NCBI RefSeq assembly: GCF_025263265.1
Contig: NZ_CP079869.1
Location: 5,394,001-5,458,000, forward strand
Source: Mycobacterium sp. SMC-4
GTDB lineage: Bacteria; Actinomycetota; Actinomycetes; Mycobacteriales; Mycobacteriaceae
Direction: 5' to 3'
DNA length: 64,000 bases
This document shows, in pieces, positions 1 through 8,640 of this stretch. Made by a program: the position numbers and the translations under genes. Position 1 is the first letter of the stretch, and every line of letters begins with the position of its first letter. Below the pieces are notes generated by a model. It ran no database searches and was not told where the DNA came from. It saw nothing but the letters and a program-made list of their open reading frames with translations.

Positions 1-1503
1 GGCGGGTAATTCGGTGCCGTCGGCCAACACCACCGAGTTCTCGGTGAGGTGATCCACCTGACCGTGGGCCAGCTTGATCCGACCGTCGGCCACCAGCTCA
101 CAGGCCCCGACGTCGATGTAGTAGCCCGAGCCGCGGCGCAGGTACTTCATGAACAGACCCGACCCGTCGTCGCCCCAGTCCAGCTCGAACCCCGCTGCGG
201 TCAGCCGGTCGTAGAAGTCCTTGTCGCGTTCGCGCATCCGGTCATAGAGCGGGATCTGGAACTCATGCATGATCCGATAGGGCAGCGAGGCGAACGTCAG
301 GTCGGCTTTCTCGGTGGTCATTCCCGCCGCCAGCGCACGCTCGGAGTACAGATCGCCCAACCCGATGTCCATCAGCGTGTCCGACTTGACGATGTGGGTC
401 GAGGACCGCTGCACCATCGTCACGTCGACGCCGTTCTCGTACAACGCTTTACATATGTCGTGGGCAGAGTTGTTGGATCCGATGACCACCGCCCGCTTGC
501 CCACGTAGGCATCCGGGCCCGGGTGGGCACTGGAATGGTGCTGGTCGCCGGTGAACACCTCCTGGCCCGGTAGCGTCGGCACGTTGGGCTTGCCCGACAT
601 GCCGGTGGCCAGCACCAGATGGGTCGGATGCAGGGCCAGGTGTTCACCGTCGCGGTCCACCTCGACCGTCCAGGTCTTGGTCTCGTCGTCGAAGGACGCC
701 GACAGGCACGTCGTCTTCGGCCAATACGGCACTTCCATCACCCGCGTGTAGAACTCCAGCCAGTCGCCGATCTTGTCTTTCGGAGCGAACACCGGCCAGT
801 TCTGCGGGAAGGGCAGATACGGCAGGTGGTCGTACCAGACCGGGTCGTGCAGGCACAGCGACTTGTAGCGCTTGCGCCACTGATCACCCGGCCGTTCGTG
901 GCGGTCCACGACAAGAGCAGGCACCTGCAGCTGCCGCAGCCGCGCCCCCAGGGCGATGCCACCCTGGCCACCGCCGACCACCAACACGTAGGGCTGTGTC
1001 GTGTAGCCGAGCGCCGCCTCTTCCTCGGCACGCTTCTCGGCCCACGACCGCGGGTCGGGATCGTCTCCGTGCACCGCACCCAGCACGCGAGACGGGCCCA
1101 TCGGCTCCTCGTGTCCCTTGAGTTCGCGCAGCGTGGTCAGGAAGGTCCAGGCTTGTTCGCCCTTGAGTCGGAGATGACCGAGGCCGCGTCCGGCCGCGGT
1201 CTCGAACTCGATGAATGCCGACGTCACGTCCCCGTCAACGGTCGGTTCCTCGGTGGTCCTGAAGCTCGACGGGTCGGTACCGGCCAGCCGGTCGGAGAGC
1301 ATGTGGGCGATCTGACCGCGCCCCTCGACGGTCTTGATGTTCCAGGTGAACGCAACCAAATCGCGCCAGAAACTGTCGGTGGCGAACATCGCCACGGCGC
1401 GATCGACGTCGCGTACCGCCAGAGCGGCTTCGAAGTCCGCCAGCCAAGCGTCCACCCGCTGCTGCGGTGAGCGGGCGGTGGTGGGTTGGAGTGTCTGTGT
1501 CAT
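1..1503 (-). CDS. Flavin-containing monooxygenase with N-terminal SnoaL/NTF2-like domain (3' end outside window)
   Basis: A flavoprotein monooxygenase that would use FAD, NADPH and O2; its substrate is not evident. From the ATG at 1503 the frame is open for 501 codons to the left edge, so the C-terminus is missing. Residues about 1-150 resemble a SnoaL/NTF2 cone domain (WLADFEAALAVRDVDRAVAMF). The FAD Rossmann motif VVGGGQGGIALGARL lies at about 176-190 and a second dinucleotide motif, VIGSNNSAHDI, at about 340-350. FTGDQHHSS near 317-325 matches the FMO FxGxxxHS signature. In the second motif the middle Gly is Asn (GSNNSA). It is divergent from the butanediol dehydrogenase operon across a shared regulatory region, so common control is likely. 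A role in ketone or acetoin oxidation is inference only. Confidence 0.88.
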   Translation of the reverse strand, partial: MTQTLQPTTARSPQQRVDAWLADFEAALAVRDVDRAVAMFATDSFWRDLVAFTWNIKTVEGRGQIAHMLSDRLAGTDPSSFRTTEEPTVDGDVTSAFIEFETAAGRGLGHLRLKGEQAWTFLTTLRELKGHEEPMGPSRVLGAVHGDDPDPRSWAEKRAEEEAALGYTTQPYVLVVGGGQGGIALGARLRQLQVPALVVDRHERPGDQWRKRYKSLCLHDPVWYDHLPYLPFPQNWPVFAPKDKIGDWLEFYTRVMEVPYWPKTTCLSASFDDETKTWTVEVDRDGEHLALHPTHLVLATGMSGKPNVPTLPGQEVFTGDQHHSSAHPGPDAYVGKRAVVIGSNNSAHDICKALYENGVDVTMVQRSSTHIVKSDTLMDIGLGDLYSERALAAGMTTEKADLTFASLPYRIMHEFQIPLYDRMRERDKDFYDRLTAAGFELDWGDDGSGLFMKYLRRGSGYYIDVGACELVADGRIKLAHGQVDHLTENSVVLADGTELPA

Positions 1504-1540
1504 GTGACCCAGGGCACACCCGGGCGCCCAGGCGCCGCAA

Positions 1541-1619
1541 GGGTTGCACCGGGTTGCACATCTCGTGATGGTGACCATCGGAAGCGCACCGAAACCAAAG
1601 ATGCAACGGTCTGCAACCC
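1541..1619. promoter_or_regulatory. Mirror-symmetric GGTTGCA/TGCAACC operator array
   Basis: GGGTTGCA occurs at 1541-1548 and again at 1551-1558, exactly 10 bp apart. The inverse boxes TGCAAC(GG) at 1602-1609 and TGCAACCC at 1612-1619 are also 10 bp apart. Both pairs are centred on position 1580, so the whole 79-bp array is symmetric. It lies between the divergent monooxygenase (start 1503) and alcohol dehydrogenase (start 1656). The GAF-domain regulator encoded at 3553-4866 in the dehydrogenase operon is the obvious candidate binder. That assignment is inference. Confidence 0.65.
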
Positions 1620-1655
1620 TTTCGCGTTGTGGTCGCGGTCACATACACAGGTCTC

Positions 1656-2702
1656 ATGAGAGCTGCGGTGTACCACGGTCCGAACAAGCTGGAGATCGCC
1701 GACGTCGAGGAGCCGACACCCACGCCGGGCACCGTGAAGGTCAAGGTCGGCTACAACGGCATCTGCGGAACCGATCTGCATGAGTATTACGCCGGTCCGA
1801 TCTTCGTGCCCACCGAGCCACATCCGCTGACACACCGGCAGATGCCACTGGTGATGGGGCATGAATTCGCCGGCGTCATCACCGACGTCGGCGCCGAGGT
1901 GAAGGGCTGGAGCGCAGGTGATCGGGTCGCGATCGAGCCGATCTACCGGTGTGGCCGCTGCGCTCCGTGCCGGGCGGGCAACTACAACATCTGCGTGCAG
2001 ATCGGGTTCCACGGGTTGATGTCCGATGGTGGGATGGCCGAATACACCGTGGTGCCGACCGACATGCTGCACAAGCTGCCCGACAGCGTCTCGTTGCAAC
2101 TCGGGGCGCTGGTGGAACCGATGTCGGTGGCGTACCACGCCGCCACCCTCGGCGAGCCCGCCAGTGGTGATGTCGCGGTCATCTTCGGCGCCGGGCCTAT
2201 CGGCATCGGATTGTGGTTCGCGCTGCGCGGCAAAGGGATTGACGACGTCTTCGTCGTCGAGCCGTCAGCCACCCGCCGTGCGGCCATCGAGGCGCTCGGA
2301 GCGCAGACGCTGGACCCCGGCGCGGTGGATGTGGCCGCACTGATCACCGACGAAACCGACGGTCGCGGAGCTGACGCGGTATTCGACGCCGCCGGTGTCG
2401 CTCCCGCTGTCGAAACCGCGCTGGCATGTGTGGGGGCCAGACGCCCGATGGTCAGCGTCGCGATCTACGAGAAACCGCTCACCACCCCACTGTTGAGCCT
2501 GGTGATGAACGAATCACGGATTCAGGGTTCGCTCTGCTACACCTCCGACGACTTCGAGGCCGTCATCGCATTGATGGCCCAGGGCGCCTACGACACCACC
2601 GGATGGGTCAGCGAGATCGGGATCGACGAGGTCGTCGACGAAGGGTTCGAGGCGCTGCACTCCGGCGTGAAGATGAAGGTGCTCGTCGCCCCGGCGGGCT
2701 GA
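1656..2702 (+). CDS. Zinc-dependent (R,R)-2,3-butanediol dehydrogenase-like alcohol dehydrogenase
   Basis: Medium-chain dehydrogenase, 348 aa, expected to interconvert 2,3-butanediol (or a related diol) and acetoin with NAD. The catalytic-zinc region reads CGTDLHEYYAGPIF and GHEFAGVI, the form seen in butanediol dehydrogenases. The structural-zinc loop CGRCAPCRAGNYNIC has the C-x2-C-x2-C-x7-C spacing. The Rossmann motif VIFGAGPIGIG follows in the middle. An upstream in-frame GTG at 1629 exists, but the family N-terminus is MRAAVYHG, so 1656 is preferred. It is first in an operon with an SDR (17-bp gap), a GAF regulator and an aldehyde dehydrogenase. The substrate is inferred from family resemblance and this context. 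Confidence 0.9.
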   Translation: MRAAVYHGPNKLEIADVEEPTPTPGTVKVKVGYNGICGTDLHEYYAGPIFVPTEPHPLTHRQMPLVMGHEFAGVITDVGAEVKGWSAGDRVAIEPIYRCGRCAPCRAGNYNICVQIGFHGLMSDGGMAEYTVVPTDMLHKLPDSVSLQLGALVEPMSVAYHAATLGEPASGDVAVIFGAGPIGIGLWFALRGKGIDDVFVVEPSATRRAAIEALGAQTLDPGAVDVAALITDETDGRGADAVFDAAGVAPAVETALACVGARRPMVSVAIYEKPLTTPLLSLVMNESRIQGSLCYTSDDFEAVIALMAQGAYDTTGWVSEIGIDEVVDEGFEALHSGVKMKVLVAPAG

Positions 2703-2719
2703 CACGGGAAAGGTTCTTC

Positions 2720-3505
2720 ATGACAACACCTTTGGCAGGGAAAGTCGCCATGGTCACCGGAGCGGGTCGTGGCATCGGACGCGATATCGCGTTGCGACTG
2801 GCCCGCGACGGCGCTGACGTCGCGCTCGTCGATGTGCGTGCCGACGGTATCGACGCCGTGGCTGCCGAGATCACCCGGATCGGTTCGAAAACCACGACAG
2901 CAGTCGCCGACGTCGCCGATCGCCGGCAGGTCTTCGACACCGTCGAGGCAGCTGCGTCGACATTGGGTGGTTTCGACATCATGGTCAACAATGCCGGAAT
3001 CGCCCTGGTTGGGCCGATCGCCGATGTCACCGAAGACGACGTTGCCAAGCTCTGGGCGGTCAACGTCAACGGCGTGTTGTGGGGCATCCAGGCCGCGGTG
3101 GCGAAATTCAGACAACTCGGCGTTCGCGGCAAGGTCATCAACGCCGCATCGATCGCCGGCCATGACGGGTTCGCGATGCTCGGGGTGTACAGCGCCACGA
3201 AGTTCGCCGTGCGCGCGCTGACCCAGGCGGCAGCCAAGGAACACGCGGCCGACGGCATCACCGTCAACGCGTACTGCCCCGGCGTGGTGGGCACCGACAT
3301 GTGGGTTGAGATCGACAAGCGCTTCGCCGAGTTGACCGGCGCCGCTGAGGGCGAGACGTACGACAAGTTCGTCGGAGGCATCGCGCTGGGCCGCGCCGAG
3401 ACCCCCGCAGACGTGGCCGGCCTGGTGTCGTACCTGGCGGGTCCGGACGCCGACTACATGACCGGGCAGTCACCGCTGATCGACGGCGGGATCCTCTTCC
3501 GGTGA
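2720..3505 (+). CDS. Short-chain dehydrogenase, acetoin reductase-like
   Basis: Classical SDR of 261 aa that probably reduces acetoin or diacetyl, or oxidises the corresponding diol, with NAD(P)H. The cofactor motif TGAGRGIG lies near residue 13, NNAG near 90, a catalytic Ser in NAASIAG, and the YSATK (YxxxK) motif follows. The C-terminus DGGILFR is typical. The open frame extends upstream into the previous gene, but ATG 2720, preceded by GGGAAAGG, gives the family-like start MTTPLAGKVAMVTG. It sits 17 bp after the zinc alcohol dehydrogenase and 47 bp before the regulator. The pairing of a zinc and an SDR dehydrogenase suggests the two handle different stereoisomers. Confidence 0.88.
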   Translation: MTTPLAGKVAMVTGAGRGIGRDIALRLARDGADVALVDVRADGIDAVAAEITRIGSKTTTAVADVADRRQVFDTVEAAASTLGGFDIMVNNAGIALVGPIADVTEDDVAKLWAVNVNGVLWGIQAAVAKFRQLGVRGKVINAASIAGHDGFAMLGVYSATKFAVRALTQAAAKEHAADGITVNAYCPGVVGTDMWVEIDKRFAELTGAAEGETYDKFVGGIALGRAETPADVAGLVSYLAGPDADYMTGQSPLIDGGILFR

Positions 3506-3552
3506 GCGGGCAGACTGGTAAAGCAGTGTGATGCGGAGCACAATCGGCAGTG

Positions 3553-4866
3553 ATGCAAGGACAGCGTGTGCCTGAGCCCGCCGTGGCCGTCGGCGAGGAC
3601 CCGCGCAGCTACGCGCGGCTGATGTCGGCGGTATACGACGCCACCATGGCAGGTGGTCGCGCACCGGCCCGGCCGCGCCAGGTGATCGAGGATTCCTGGC
3701 ACCGGCTGATGGCCAGTGGCATCGACCCCGACGAGATGCCGGCACCGGTGGTCGAAGCGGCGGGACTGGACAGCCTACGCGGCGCTTCCGGCCTGCACGA
3801 GGTGCTCGACGAGATCGCGCGGGGTTTGGAATCTCTTGTCGCAGAGGGCGAGAACATTCTTGTGGTCGCCGATGCGCAGGGCCGCGTGCTGTGGCGGTCC
3901 GGGTCCAACAACGTCCTCGGCCACGCCGACCGGCTCGGGTTTGTCGAGGGGGCGAACTGGGCGGAGAACGCCGTCGGCACCAACGCGATCGGCACCGCGC
4001 TGGCATCCAAGCGGGCTGTCCAGGTGTTCTCCGCCGAACACTTCCTGCGCAGCCACCACCCATGGACCTGTGCCGGGGCACCGATAAGAGACCCCCGGAC
4101 CGGGCAGGTCATCGGCGTCGTCGACGTTTCGGGGCCGGCGGCGACCGTGCATCCGACCACCGTCGCGCTCGTCGACGCGGTGGCCCGACTGGCCGAGTCT
4201 CATCTGCGCGAACAACACGACCGCACGCTGAACCGACTGCGCACGGTCGCGGCCCCGATTCTGGCGCGCATCGGTGCGCCGGCGCTGGCCGTGGACGCCG
4301 ACGGATGGGTGGCCGCGGTCGACGCGATGCCGCCGCACAACCGGATCCTGCTGCCGGCCGACATCGCGCCCGGGCGCATCCGGTTCTCGACGTTGGGACC
4401 GTGCGATGTCGAACCGCTACCCGGCGGCTGGCTGGTGCGCTTGACCGAGGCCGACAGCGCCGCACAGCTCACCTCGGTGGTCCTGGATCTGCGCAACCCC
4501 GACCAGCCGCTGTTGCAGACGGTGGGTCAGTTCGCGGCATGGCGCCACGACATCTCGCTGCGCCACGCCGAGATCCTGCTCGCGCTGGCGAGGTCTCCGC
4601 GCGGCCGCACCGCACCGGAGCTGGCCGACGATCTGTACGGCGACCGGTCGCGCGTGGTGACCGTACGCGCCGAGATGTCACGGTTGCGCAAGCAGTTCGC
4701 CGGACTGTTCGTCGCGCAGCCGTATCGCTTCACCTCGTCGGTCGAACTCGACGTGATCTACCCCGACGAGATGTCTCGACTGTTACCGTCCTCATCCGCT
4801 CCGGCGGTGCGGGCGGCGCGCCGAGAACCGCCACCCAACACCGCTGACTCACGGAGGTTTTCATGA
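3553..4866 (+). CDS. GAF-domain transcriptional regulator (AcoR-like sensor half, no AAA+ domain)
   Basis: Predicted transcription factor of 437 aa. The central region (about residues 60-210) is an AcoR-type GAF domain, with [23 protein letters not shown] and GVVDVSG in order. There is no sigma-54 AAA+ domain. The C-terminus instead carries a helix-turn-helix-like segment ([31 protein letters not shown]). A GTG directly precedes the ATG at 3550, so the start is ambiguous by one codon. Its TGA overlaps the aldehyde dehydrogenase ATG (ATGA), indicating coupling. Its place inside a diol/aldehyde operon and the symmetric TGCAAC array upstream suggest it is the pathway-specific activator. The effector, possibly acetoin or an aldehyde, is not shown by the sequence. 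Confidence 0.85.
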   Translation: MQGQRVPEPAVAVGEDPRSYARLMSAVYDATMAGGRAPARPRQVIEDSWHRLMASGIDPDEMPAPVVEAAGLDSLRGASGLHEVLDEIARGLESLVAEGENILVVADAQGRVLWRSGSNNVLGHADRLGFVEGANWAENAVGTNAIGTALASKRAVQVFSAEHFLRSHHPWTCAGAPIRDPRTGQVIGVVDVSGPAATVHPTTVALVDAVARLAESHLREQHDRTLNRLRTVAAPILARIGAPALAVDADGWVAAVDAMPPHNRILLPADIAPGRIRFSTLGPCDVEPLPGGWLVRLTEADSAAQLTSVVLDLRNPDQPLLQTVGQFAAWRHDISLRHAEILLALARSPRGRTAPELADDLYGDRSRVVTVRAEMSRLRKQFAGLFVAQPYRFTSSVELDVIYPDEMSRLLPSSSAPAVRAARREPPPNTADSRRFS

Positions 4867-6386
4867 CTGTGTATGCCCGTCCCGGTTCCGAGGGTTCGTT
4901 GATGTCGTTTCGGGATCGGTATGACAATTTCATCGGTGGTCAGTGGGTGGCGCCGGCGGGGGGCCGTTATTTCGAGAATGCCACCCCGGTCACCGGGCAA
5001 CCGTTCTGCGAGATCGCCCGCTCCGATGCCACCGATATCGAGAAGGCGCTCGACGCTGCGCACGCCGCCGCGCCCGCGTGGGGCAAGACCACTGCCGCCC
5101 AGCGCGCGGTCATCCTGAACACGATCGCCGACCGGATCGAGGCCAACCTGGAATCGATCGCGCTGGCCGAGTCCTGGGACAACGGCAAACCGATCCGCGA
5201 AACACTGAACGCCGACATCCCGCTGGCGGTCGATCATTTCCGCTACTTCGCCGCCGCGATCCGCGCCCAAGAAGGCTCGATCAGCGAAATCGACACCGAC
5301 ACCGTGGCCTACCACTTCCAAGAACCCCTCGGCGTGGTCGGCCAGATCATCCCGTGGAACTTCCCCATCCTGATGGCCACCTGGAAACTGGCCCCGGCCC
5401 TGGCCGCGGGCAACGCCGTGGTCCTCAAACCCGCCGAACAAACCCCCGCCTCGATCCTCTACCTGATGGAACTGATCGGCGACCTGCTGCCCGCCGGGGT
5501 GCTCAACGTGGTCAACGGATTCGGCGTCGAAGCCGGAAAACCCCTGGCATCCAGTAACCGGATCGCCAAGATCGCCTTCACCGGGGAAACCTCCACCGGC
5601 CGGCTGATCATGGGCTACGCCGCCCAGAACCTGATCCCGGTCACCCTGGAACTGGGCGGCAAAAGCCCCAACATCTTCTTCAACGACGTGCTCGCCGCCC
5701 CCGACGACTACCAGGACAAAGCCCTGGAAGGCTTCACCATGTTCGCCCTCAACCAAGGCGAGGTCTGCACCTGCCCGTCACGGTCACTGATCCAGGACGA
5801 CATCTACGACGAGTTCCTGGCCCTGGCCGCGATCCGCACCAAAGCCGTGCGCCAAGGCGACCCGCTCGACACCGACACCATGATCGGCGCCCAAGCCTCC
5901 ACCGAGCAGCTGGACAAAATCCTGTCCTACATCGAGATCGGCAAAAACGAAGGCGCCAAAGTCCTCACCGGCGGGCAACGCGCCCAACTCGGCGGCGATC
6001 TCAACGGCGGCTACTACGTCACGCCCACCATCTTCACCGGCAACAACAAGATGCGGGTGTTCCAAGAAGAAATCTTCGGCCCCGTCGTGGCCGTCACGTC
6101 GTTCCGTGATTACGACGAGGCCATCAACATCGCCAACGACACCCTCTACGGCCTCGGCGCCGGAGTATGGAGCCGCGACGCCAACACCGCCTACCGCGCC
6201 GGACGCGACATCAAAGCCGGCCGCGTCTGGACCAACTGCTACCACCAATACCCCGCCCACGCCGCCTTCGGCGGCTACAAACAATCCGGCGTCGGCCGCG
6301 AAAACCACAAAATGATGCTCGACCACTACCAACAAACCAAAAACCTCTTGGTCAGCTACAGCAACAAAGCCCAAGGCTTCTTCTGA
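4863..6386 (+). CDS. NAD-dependent aldehyde dehydrogenase (AcoD/ExaC-like)
   Basis: Aldehyde dehydrogenase of 507 aa, full length for the ExaC/AcoD group that oxidises acetaldehyde and other short aldehydes to acids. The catalytic Glu is in [10 protein letters not shown] and the catalytic Cys in [11 protein letters not shown], both in family context. IIPWNFPI and FTGETSTG mark the cofactor region. The start overlaps the regulator stop (ATGA, 4863-4866). An internal ATG at 4902 ([12 protein letters not shown]) is an alternative start nearer the family N-terminus. From about 5300 to the end the gene uses many CAA, AAA and GAA codons where its neighbours use CAG, AAG and GAG, hinting at a different origin or a recombined segment. 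It is last in the diol operon. Confidence 0.92.
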   Translation: MTVYARPGSEGSLMSFRDRYDNFIGGQWVAPAGGRYFENATPVTGQPFCEIARSDATDIEKALDAAHAAAPAWGKTTAAQRAVILNTIADRIEANLESIALAESWDNGKPIRETLNADIPLAVDHFRYFAAAIRAQEGSISEIDTDTVAYHFQEPLGVVGQIIPWNFPILMATWKLAPALAAGNAVVLKPAEQTPASILYLMELIGDLLPAGVLNVVNGFGVEAGKPLASSNRIAKIAFTGETSTGRLIMGYAAQNLIPVTLELGGKSPNIFFNDVLAAPDDYQDKALEGFTMFALNQGEVCTCPSRSLIQDDIYDEFLALAAIRTKAVRQGDPLDTDTMIGAQASTEQLDKILSYIEIGKNEGAKVLTGGQRAQLGGDLNGGYYVTPTIFTGNNKMRVFQEEIFGPVVAVTSFRDYDEAINIANDTLYGLGAGVWSRDANTAYRAGRDIKAGRVWTNCYHQYPAHAAFGGYKQSGVGRENHKMMLDHYQQTKNLLVSYSNKAQGFF

Positions 6387-6406
6387 CGGGTGCAGCGTGC
6401 GGGACT

Positions 6407-6760
6407 TCAGCTCCCGGACGGCGGCCAGAGGATCAACACCACCAGCACCGCCAGGGTCACCGCGAAGATGGCGATGCCGAGAAGTGCCGGGATGTGAGTG
6501 CGGGGCAGGTCCTCGTCCCGGCGCATCGCGGCTTGCACGCGCTGCCAACGTCGCACGGCCAGCGCCGCGAGCACACCCCCACCCGCTGTCAGCACCAGGC
6601 TGAGTCCGTGTCGAATCCCGGGGATCCCGAACGACGGCACGAATTGGACGACGGCGATACCGCCGGCGATCAGGGCCAGGGCCGTCCGGATCCAGGCCAG
6701 AAACGTGCGCTCGTTGGCCAGGGTGAACCGGTAGTCCGGTTCCTGCTCGCCGGCACTCAT
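6407..6760 (-). CDS. DUF202 (YidH-type) small membrane protein
   Basis: Small membrane protein of 117 aa. FTLANERTFLAWIRTALALI is the signature opening of DUF202. Three hydrophobic segments are visible: around residues 22-42 (TALALIAGGIAVVQ), 53-67 (LSLVLTAGGGVLAAL) and 92-112 (LLGIAIFAVTLAVLVVLIL). The family function is unknown. The ATG at 6760 follows the stop of the SCO6745-like gene by only 5 bp, so the two form an operon. It converges on the aldehyde dehydrogenase, leaving 20 bp between the stop codons. Confidence 0.82.
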   Translation of the reverse strand: MSAGEQEPDYRFTLANERTFLAWIRTALALIAGGIAVVQFVPSFGIPGIRHGLSLVLTAGGGVLAALAVRRWQRVQAAMRRDEDLPRTHIPALLGIAIFAVTLAVLVVLILWPPSGS

Positions 6761-6765
6761 CGAAC

Positions 6766-7524
6766 TCAGGCCGACAGATTGGCCCGCAGCGACGCCAGCG
6801 CAGCGGTGCTGAGTTCGGCCAGCTCCTCGATTTCGGCAGGTTCGAGCGCGGCGGCGAGAATCTCGGTCATCCGGCGGTTTGTCATCTGCTCGACCTCGTC
6901 GTAGCGGTCCTTCTTGTCCGCGCCGTCGGCGAACGGCTCGGTCCAGCCGAACATCGCCGCGTACTGCGGTCCCTTGTTGAGCATGTGCGCCTCGATCGGG
7001 GCGATACCCGAGAGGGCGAGCGCGCCGAAGTGGACACCGGCGCGCAACTCGCGTAACACGAACATCACCTGCAGCGCCCGCGCCGGTGCATCCTCGGCCA
7101 GCGGCATCTCCCGCCACCCGGCGAACAGCGGTAGCCCTGAGATCGGTGTCGCTTCGATGACCTTCTCCCCCAGTGCGGCAAGACGTTCGAGTCCATCGGC
7201 GTTGCTCAGGTACTTACGCCCGAACTCGGCGGTCTGGTCCCAGTACACCTGGGCCGCACCCGAGGCACCGCGCACCGCGATACCTTCACTCCACATCGCG
7301 GACAGTCCGGTCGGCTCGAAGACAGCGAAGACCGCCGAGACAGCGGTACCGGTGGTCTCGCCCAGGACACCACCACGGCCGGCGACATAGCCGGCCAGCG
7401 GATTCTCGTACCCGGCCGCGACACTGCCGCCAAAAGTCTCGGGATGCAGCATGAACACCGAAACGGCTTCCTCGATGGCCGCGCCGGCCCGCGCCGTCGC
7501 TGCGTGCATGTCCGTCTCGGTCAT
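6766..7524 (-). CDS. SCO6745-like family protein
   Basis: Protein of 252 aa resembling the actinobacterial SCO6745 family. Resemblance is clearest at HPETFGG, LAGYVAGRGGVLG and an all-helical C-terminus. The molecular function of the family is not established, and no catalytic motif stands out. ATG 7524 is preferred over an upstream ATG because it is preceded by a clear AAGGAG site. It is followed at 5 bp by the DUF202 membrane protein and lies 56 bp downstream of the CbiM-like permease, so it may be read through from the nitrile hydratase operon. The family call is by recollection of sequence pattern, and I am only moderately sure of it. Confidence 0.6.
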   Translation of the reverse strand: MTETDMHAATARAGAAIEEAVSVFMLHPETFGGSVAAGYENPLAGYVAGRGGVLGETTGTAVSAVFAVFEPTGLSAMWSEGIAVRGASGAAQVYWDQTAEFGRKYLSNADGLERLAALGEKVIEATPISGLPLFAGWREMPLAEDAPARALQVMFVLRELRAGVHFGALALSGIAPIEAHMLNKGPQYAAMFGWTEPFADGADKKDRYDEVEQMTNRRMTEILAAALEPAEIEELAELSTAALASLRANLSA

Positions 7525-7580
7525 CTGGGGGCTCCTTCGGAAAGGCTCTTGGGCATCCATCCCGAAGGGTAACCCCCCCG

Positions 7581-8258
7581 TCAGGCGGGGTTGAACAGGC
7601 GCGGCTCGAGCCACCCCTGTTCGCCGAGGCGTTCCGCGGATTTGGCTGCGGCCAACACCGCCAGGTCGACCAGCGGCTCAGCGACGATGACCAGCGCGTA
7701 CGCCGCACCGAAGGTCGCAATGCTGCTGAGCGTCTCGGCGCTAAACCCCGCACCGTAGAGTGCCCAGAACGTCACCCAGGACACGATCCCGGCCTGATAG
7801 GTCGCCGACAGCGCAAACACCTGGCGGTAGCGCAGCGCGGTGTAGCGCGTGTGCGGGGCAATCGTCCTGGCGGCCACGAACTGCAGCGCGAACAGCGGTA
7901 CCAGCAAGGTGGTGACATTCATGCCGTACTGCGGGAGGTCGAAGGGAGACAACATCATTCCCTGGATCAGCAGTCCCAGGGCGAGGCCGAATGCGGCCGG
8001 AGCTGCGCCGAACAACAGGAACAGAGTCGATCCGAGTATCAGGTGCACCTCGGACACGCCGACCGGGAAGTGCGGGAGCACCTCGAAGAACACCAAGACC
8101 ATCGCGGTCGTGGCCACGGTGCCCATCGCCATCGAGGTCACGCCGCGGTCCTTGAGGTGTCGCCATGCCGTGGCCAGCGCGTATGTACCGACACCGGCCG
8201 CGGTGACATAACTGAGCGCGATTTTCGCGCCGTCGACGATTCCCGGTTCGATGTGCAT
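7581..8258 (-). CDS. CbiM-like energy-coupling-factor metal (cobalt) permease
   Basis: Membrane protein of 225 aa with a CbiM-type N-terminus (MHIEPG). In CbiM proteins Met1 and His2 help ligate the metal, and the second histidine region appears here as VSEVHLILGS. About six hydrophobic segments are visible. Start 8258 follows AAGGA at a good distance. No CbiN, CbiO or CbiQ gene is present in the window, so the permease is solitary here. Its position directly after the cobalt-type nitrile hydratase genes, 79 bp downstream, suggests that it supplies Co for the enzyme. Other nitrile hydratase clusters use a NiCoT-type cobalt transporter instead. Metal identity is inferred from context. Confidence 0.8.
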   Translation of the reverse strand: MHIEPGIVDGAKIALSYVTAAGVGTYALATAWRHLKDRGVTSMAMGTVATTAMVLVFFEVLPHFPVGVSEVHLILGSTLFLLFGAAPAAFGLALGLLIQGMMLSPFDLPQYGMNVTTLLVPLFALQFVAARTIAPHTRYTALRYRQVFALSATYQAGIVSWVTFWALYGAGFSAETLSSIATFGAAYALVIVAEPLVDLAVLAAAKSAERLGEQGWLEPRLFNPA

Positions 8259-8337
8259 CGCAAGGTTCCTTCTGGTGGAGTGGGGCTGATCTGAAGTGGC
8301 GCAACAACCGACCGCACTCAGGCGGCGGCGTGACGGG

Positions 8338-8640
8338 TCAGTGCTCGTGCAGAGCGTGGTCGTCCTCGTCCACGGCCAACGGCGCGGTGAGAATCTCACG
8401 GTGGTCGACGACGCGTTCCAGCGCGGTGACCCAGTGGTCGTAATACTCCCAGTCCCCGCGCTGCGTCACCGGAGCTGTTTCCCACTGTCCGATGGTGTCG
8501 ATCAGGCTCTGCTGAAAATCACTCCACGGGTAGTGGCCGAACTCTGACAAGGCCAACGCCAAGCCGAAAGCCCGGCGCTGCCACTCATGTTCGAACGACG
8601 GCGCGGCCTGATCCGTCGTGCAGGTCTGGTGCAGCTTCAT
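8338..8640 (-). CDS. Nitrile hydratase accessory (activator) protein
   Basis: Small protein of 100 aa matching nitrile hydratase activators, which insert the metal into, or mature, the alpha subunit. Conserved features are FEHEWQRRAFGLALALSE near the start and WEYYDHWVTALERVV near the end, an arrangement related to the N-terminus of the beta subunit. The ATG at 8640 overlaps the alpha-subunit stop (ATGA), so translation is probably coupled. It is followed by the CbiM-like permease. Metal-chaperone activity is family knowledge. Nothing in the sequence itself shows a metal site, and the His/Asp-rich tail (DEDDHALHEH) is only suggestive. Confidence 0.85.
   Translation of the reverse strand: MKLHQTCTTDQAAPSFEHEWQRRAFGLALALSEFGHYPWSDFQQSLIDTIGQWETAPVTQRGDWEYYDHWVTALERVVDHREILTAPLAVDEDDHALHEH

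Noticed and set aside
4758..5756. 332-codon open frame on the minus strand
   Set aside because: It is antisense to the aldehyde dehydrogenase and has a Gly/Asp-biased meaningless composition.
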